Source: Acidobacteriota bacterium
GTDB lineage: Bacteria; Acidobacteriota; Terriglobia; Bryobacterales; Bryobacteraceae
Assembly (NCBI GenBank): GCA_026394095.1
Contig: JAPKYY010000351.1
Location: 1 to 9,576, forward strand
Direction: 5' to 3'
DNA: 9,576 nt
In this document: positions 6,741 to 9,576 of the stretch, in pieces
Numbering within the stretch: position 1 is the first letter of the stretch
How the letters are laid out: each line of letters starts with the position of its first letter
Notes under the pieces: generated by a model
What the model was told of the DNA's origin: nothing
What the model saw: the letters and a program-made list of their open reading frames with translations, nothing else
The model's database searches: none
Program-made: the position numbers and the translations under genes

Positions 6741-6868
6741 TATTTTTTCTTGCAGCTAAACGTGCCGCTAGCTTGGCCCACCAGGTCTAGCTTCCCTTTG
6801 ATCGTGTCGCCAGTGACAGTGCCCTCATACGAGAAGGAGAATGTCAGTGTTAAGAGGAAAAACTTCAT
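6740..6868 (-). CDS. Small 42-residue protein or domain remnant upstream of the sulfatase
   Basis: ATG 6868-6866 opens a 42-codon frame ending at TAG 6742-6740. The product begins with a hydrophobic stretch, MKFFLLTLTFSFS, then reads YEGTVTGDTIKGKLDLVG, and ends QASGTFSCKKK. The last 30 residues look like a beta-hairpin motif (YEGxVxGDxIKGxxxxxGxASGTFxxKK) that I recall as the C-terminus of larger secreted proteins in Acidobacteria, so this may be a remnant of such a gene. Alternatively it is a genuine small exported protein. The stop overlaps the sulfatase GTG by one base and abuts its ATG (TAGTGATG), a classic coupling arrangement. The only Shine-Dalgarno-like GGGAGG is 16 nt upstream and inside a terminator stem. 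The frame remains open upstream without a start codon. Confidence 0.45.
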   Translation of the reverse strand: MKFFLLTLTFSFSYEGTVTGDTIKGKLDLVGQASGTFSCKKK

Positions 6869-6882
6869 AGCTAAATAATATA

Positions 6883-6902
6883 GGCCTCCCTTGCGGGAGG
6901 CC
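6883..6902. terminator. Terminator hairpin behind the Oar-like receptor (bidirectional form)
   Basis: GGCCTCCC (6883-6890) pairs perfectly with GGGAGGCC (6895-6902). On the minus strand the loop is the stable tetraloop GCAA, and it is followed by the AT-rich TATATTATTT, lying 29 nt past the receptor stop (6931). On the plus strand the stem is followed by CATATTTTTT, a better U-tract, so it may also stop transcription from the other side. A weaker hairpin (6913-6920 with 6928-6934) overlaps the receptor stop codon. Confidence 0.65.
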
Positions 6903-6930
6903 CATATTTTTTCTAAATCGTTTTTCGCGA

Positions 6931-9576
6931 TTAGAAGCTGTAACGAAAGCTAACCTGCAAGTTGCGTTCGCTGCTCTTGCCGGTAACCTGGCCCAAAGTT
7001 GCGGAGGTGGGGTTAGTATCCACACCACCCCAGTTCGGGTGATTGATCCAGTTGAAGCCTTCTGCCCGGAAGGTCAGAGCCTGACGCTCTGTAATCCGGA
7101 AGGCTTTGAACAATGCGAGGTTCCAGTTCATGAAGCCGGGGTTGTTGAACCCGATCGAGTTGCGGTTCTGGTTGGGAAGCGTGCCGTTTGCAGGACGCGT
7201 CGCCAAAGCAGAGCCACCGATGGTCGGCTTGAAGAAGAAGTTACCGTCGGCAAAATTACCAGCGGCAGTGCGGTTGCTGAACTGGCCTGAATACTCAGGA
7301 GCGCCAGCCAGATTCCAGGGCTTGCCGTTGGCTGATCCGATACCAAGGTAGTCGTCGCCGTTTGCAATGGTGATAGGCGTGCCGGTCTGGAACTGGTTCA
7401 CACCAGAAATCTGCCAGCCACCAGCTACAGAGCGGACAATCTTGTTGGTGTCCGAGGTGTTGAGGAAAGGCAGTTCCCAAACGAAGTTCACTACAGCAAT
7501 GTGGCGAGTATCGTTTCCGGATTTACCCCAGTTCAGGCCCTGGTTGTAAACGTCGATGAAGCCGTCACGGGGACCAGAGTTGTTGTCCATGGTCTTCGAC
7601 AAAGTGTAAGCGAAGCCATAGCTGAAGCTCCTGGTAAAGCGGCGGTTTGCTTCGATCTGCAGACCGTGATAGGTGCTGCGGCCAGAGTGCTCAAGCATCG
7701 GAATATTCGCGAAGCCCTTGAACGGACGCAGGAAGTTCACGTTCGCGCCAGCATTTTCAGGACGGAAGGTGGTTCCAGTTGGCAACTGATTGAGGTCGCG
7801 CTCACGAGCAAGGTAGTTACCCACCGTGCCGACGTAGCCAACTTCAAGAGTGGTCGAGAAACCGATTTCACGCTGGTAGGTCGCATTCCAGTTGTAAGAA
7901 CGTGGAATCTTGTACGCGCGGTCAATCGTCATGAAGAACTGCGGGAACTGGGTGCGGGTTGCGCCGCCTGGCTGGTCTGCTGAACCATTCGTAACCGAGG
8001 CCATCGGCTGGAAGGGCGGGTTGCCACCAAGGAAGACGCTGTCGTAAACGCCAGGGCGTGACATGAAGCCACCGAAGCCAGCGCGGATTACTTGCTTGTT
8101 GTTCAACGAATAGGCCAAGCCGAGGCGAGGCATCATGTTGAACTGATTGGGCGAAGGATACGCGTCGCCGCCATCAAAGAGGCGGTTGAATTGCGGATCG
8201 CTGGCTGCGGGTACGCGACCGATAGCCGCCTTCGGCCATTCCTTACCGGGAATGCGAACACCATTGTAGCGATCGCCGCTGATCACGTTGCCGGTAGCGC
8301 GGTCGACCACGGCAGCTTTAGTTGAGTCATAAGCTGCAGGATCAAAGTAGGCCATGTTGCCCCAGAGCGACTTGTAGTAGCCGTTCGACCAGGTGCCACG
8401 GAAGCCAAGTTCCAGCTTCAAGCGCTGGCTCACACGCCAGGAATCCTGACCGAAGAACTCAAAGTAGTGACCACGGTAGGGGGTGTAGCTGCGTGGGCCG
8501 ATTTCAGCATAAGTGGAGAAAAGGCCAAGCGCTGCATTGGCAAGACCGGTGCCTGAACCAGGAGCGCCACCAGGACGCACGTCGTTAAATTCGAAACGGC
8601 CGTTCTGATTGTTGGTGCCACCAGGGACGCCTGAAACGTTGATCTGGTCAAAGTCGTTCTGGCCAGAGCGTTCCCAGGCAACACCCATCTTGAAGGTGTG
8701 GTTGCCGGCGATCTTGGTAAAGTTGTTGGACAACTGATAGATCGGGCCAGCTGAACTGGCCGGATACGGGCCACCGTCAATCGTCCCGACGTTAGGGATA
8801 ACTACAGTCGGAATCTTGTCGTTGATTTCCTTCGGGTTATCGAAAATGTAGGGGTAGGTGATGTTGTTTACAGACCGCTGATAGCGGCCAGTCCGCAACA
8901 CGCCGATCTTGACGTGGTCAGCCGATACCGCAACCATCAGTTCGTTGATCATGGTCGGGCTCAGGGTCCAGGTATGGCTCAGGCTGGAAGTCTGGTTCGG
9001 ACGATTGATCGTCTGGGGTGCGAAGTCGAAGCCATTGATGAACGCGCTATCTTGAACAAACGCGAAATTGGCGAAGCGGAAGCGAAGGACCTGATTTTGG
9101 CTCGGATTGTAGTCGATGGAATAGGTATCTTTGCGCTGATTGCTCAATTGAGGGCGAACCTGGAAGAAGTTGTTGTTGCCCTGATAGATGCCGTTGGCAG
9201 CAGGATAGGTCCTCAGGAAAGCCATGCCGTTAGCGCTCAGACGATCCTGCGGAATCGTATTGTTCGGGAAAGGCAGTCCGGTCAAGGGATCGTTAATCGT
9301 GCGGGCGGATCCATAATAAATGTTTGGTCCAAGAAGCTCGCTGAAGTTACCCTGACGCATTAGGGCGCTGGGAACGCGCTGGAACGTCGAAGGTTCCTGA
9401 CGAATCTTCACCCATTCCTGCGCAAACAGGAAGAACAGCTTGTTGCGATCTTTGTTGAACAGTTTCGGAATTGTAATTGGCCCGCTGATGTTGTAGCCAA
9501 ACTGGTTGTACTTGTAGGGAGCGGTAAAGTTGCTCGCCGCGCTCTGGTTGCGGCTCCAGCTGTTTGCGTCCATGTT
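6931..9576 (-). CDS. Oar-like TonB-dependent receptor, N-terminus beyond window
   Basis: This is the C-terminal 881 residues of a very large outer-membrane receptor of the type usually annotated 'TonB-dependent receptor / carboxypeptidase regulatory-like domain' and abundant in Acidobacteriota. The visible part begins near the end of the plug region. It includes YNQFGYNISGPITIPKLFN and KLFFLFAQEW, then barrel strands such as HTWTLSPTMINELMV, PRLGLAYSLNNKQVIRAGFG, SYNWNATYQREIGFSTTLEV, STYHGLQIEANRRFTRSF, DTRHIAVVNFVWELPF and a C-terminal FRAEGFNWINHPNWG. It ends VSFRYSF with the terminal Phe needed for BAM assembly. A Met at 9573 is internal, since the frame stays open to the window edge. The start, signal peptide, Ig-like/carboxypeptidase regulatory domain and plug would lie to the right. 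Codon use differs from the left-hand genes in looking less C-ending, which can indicate a strongly expressed gene. The substrate is unknown. The nearby sulfatase on the same strand suggests complex carbohydrate use, but a terminator separates them. Confidence 0.92.
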   Translation of the reverse strand, partial: NMDANSWSRNQSAASNFTAPYKYNQFGYNISGPITIPKLFNKDRNKLFFLFAQEWVKIRQEPSTFQRVPSALMRQGNFSELLGPNIYYGSARTINDPLTGLPFPNNTIPQDRLSANGMAFLRTYPAANGIYQGNNNFFQVRPQLSNQRKDTYSIDYNPSQNQVLRFRFANFAFVQDSAFINGFDFAPQTINRPNQTSSLSHTWTLSPTMINELMVAVSADHVKIGVLRTGRYQRSVNNITYPYIFDNPKEINDKIPTVVIPNVGTIDGGPYPASSAGPIYQLSNNFTKIAGNHTFKMGVAWERSGQNDFDQINVSGVPGGTNNQNGRFEFNDVRPGGAPGSGTGLANAALGLFSTYAEIGPRSYTPYRGHYFEFFGQDSWRVSQRLKLELGFRGTWSNGYYKSLWGNMAYFDPAAYDSTKAAVVDRATGNVISGDRYNGVRIPGKEWPKAAIGRVPAASDPQFNRLFDGGDAYPSPNQFNMMPRLGLAYSLNNKQVIRAGFGGFMSRPGVYDSVFLGGNPPFQPMASVTNGSADQPGGATRTQFPQFFMTIDRAYKIPRSYNWNATYQREIGFSTTLEVGYVGTVGNYLARERDLNQLPTGTTFRPENAGANVNFLRPFKGFANIPMLEHSGRSTYHGLQIEANRRFTRSFSYGFAYTLSKTMDNNSGPRDGFIDVYNQGLNWGKSGNDTRHIAVVNFVWELPFLNTSDTNKIVRSVAGGWQISGVNQFQTGTPITIANGDDYLGIGSANGKPWNLAGAPEYSGQFSNRTAAGNFADGNFFFKPTIGGSALATRPANGTLPNQNRNSIGFNNPGFMNWNLALFKAFRITERQALTFRAEGFNWINHPNWGGVDTNPTSATLGQVTGKSSERNLQVSFRYSF

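Noticed and set aside
7501..9363. Plus-strand open frames opposite the Oar-like receptor (7501-7983, 8914-9363 and others)
   Set aside because: They have no known motif or start context and lie wholly antisense to a continuous receptor frame.
1..9576. CRISPR array, tRNA, rRNA, insertion sequence or phage genes
   Set aside because: No regularly spaced repeats, tRNA cloverleaf, transposase motif or phage-like gene was seen on either strand.

Overview
The window looks like chromosomal DNA from a member of the Acidobacteriota, most likely a Solibacter/Bryobacter-type bacterium. The reasons are a moderately high-GC sequence, a long 'Oar-like' TonB-dependent receptor of the kind greatly expanded in that group, a Tat-type arylsulfatase, and a small C-terminal beta-strand motif I associate with acidobacterial proteins. 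This placement is inferred from gene content and was not tested by a search.

Layout, left to right. (1) 1-302, minus strand: N-terminal 100 residues of a class I DAHP synthase (AroG/AroF/AroH type), running off the left edge. (2) 303-369: a short divergent promoter region. (3) 370-4324, plus strand: a tight three-gene cluster. It holds a TonB-dependent outer-membrane receptor (370-2565), an AzgA/NCS2-family purine permease (2553-3866, start codon inside the receptor gene) and, 8 nt later, a BCP/PrxQ peroxiredoxin (3875-4324). (4) 4240-5308, minus strand: a DUF4172-Fic protein gene broken by an internal deletion and frameshift, with a perfect 12-bp dyad at its start codon. (5) 5364-6740, minus strand: a formylglycine-type arylsulfatase, preceded by a 42-codon small gene (6740-6868) whose stop codon touches the sulfatase start. 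(6) 6883-6902: a terminator hairpin. (7) 6931 to the right edge, minus strand: an Oar-like TonB-dependent receptor lacking its N-terminus.

The most notable item is the peroxiredoxin. Its reading frame is open from 3875 to 4324 except for one TGA at 4034-4036. That TGA sits exactly where the peroxidatic cysteine belongs (PxxxTxxC becomes P-A-D-D-T-P-G-TGA), the usual resolving cysteine follows five residues later, and a hairpin with SECIS-like geometry begins 14 nt downstream. I interpret it as a selenocysteine-containing peroxiredoxin. A conventional gene caller would report only an 82-residue C-terminal fragment or a pseudogene.

How the genes may work together: the receptor, permease and peroxiredoxin are spaced like one transcription unit, which suggests that import across both membranes is coupled to peroxide defence. 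The small ORF and the sulfatase appear translationally coupled. The sulfatase and the Oar-like receptor fit a lifestyle of scavenging sulfated polymers, although their shared role is only inferred from proximity.
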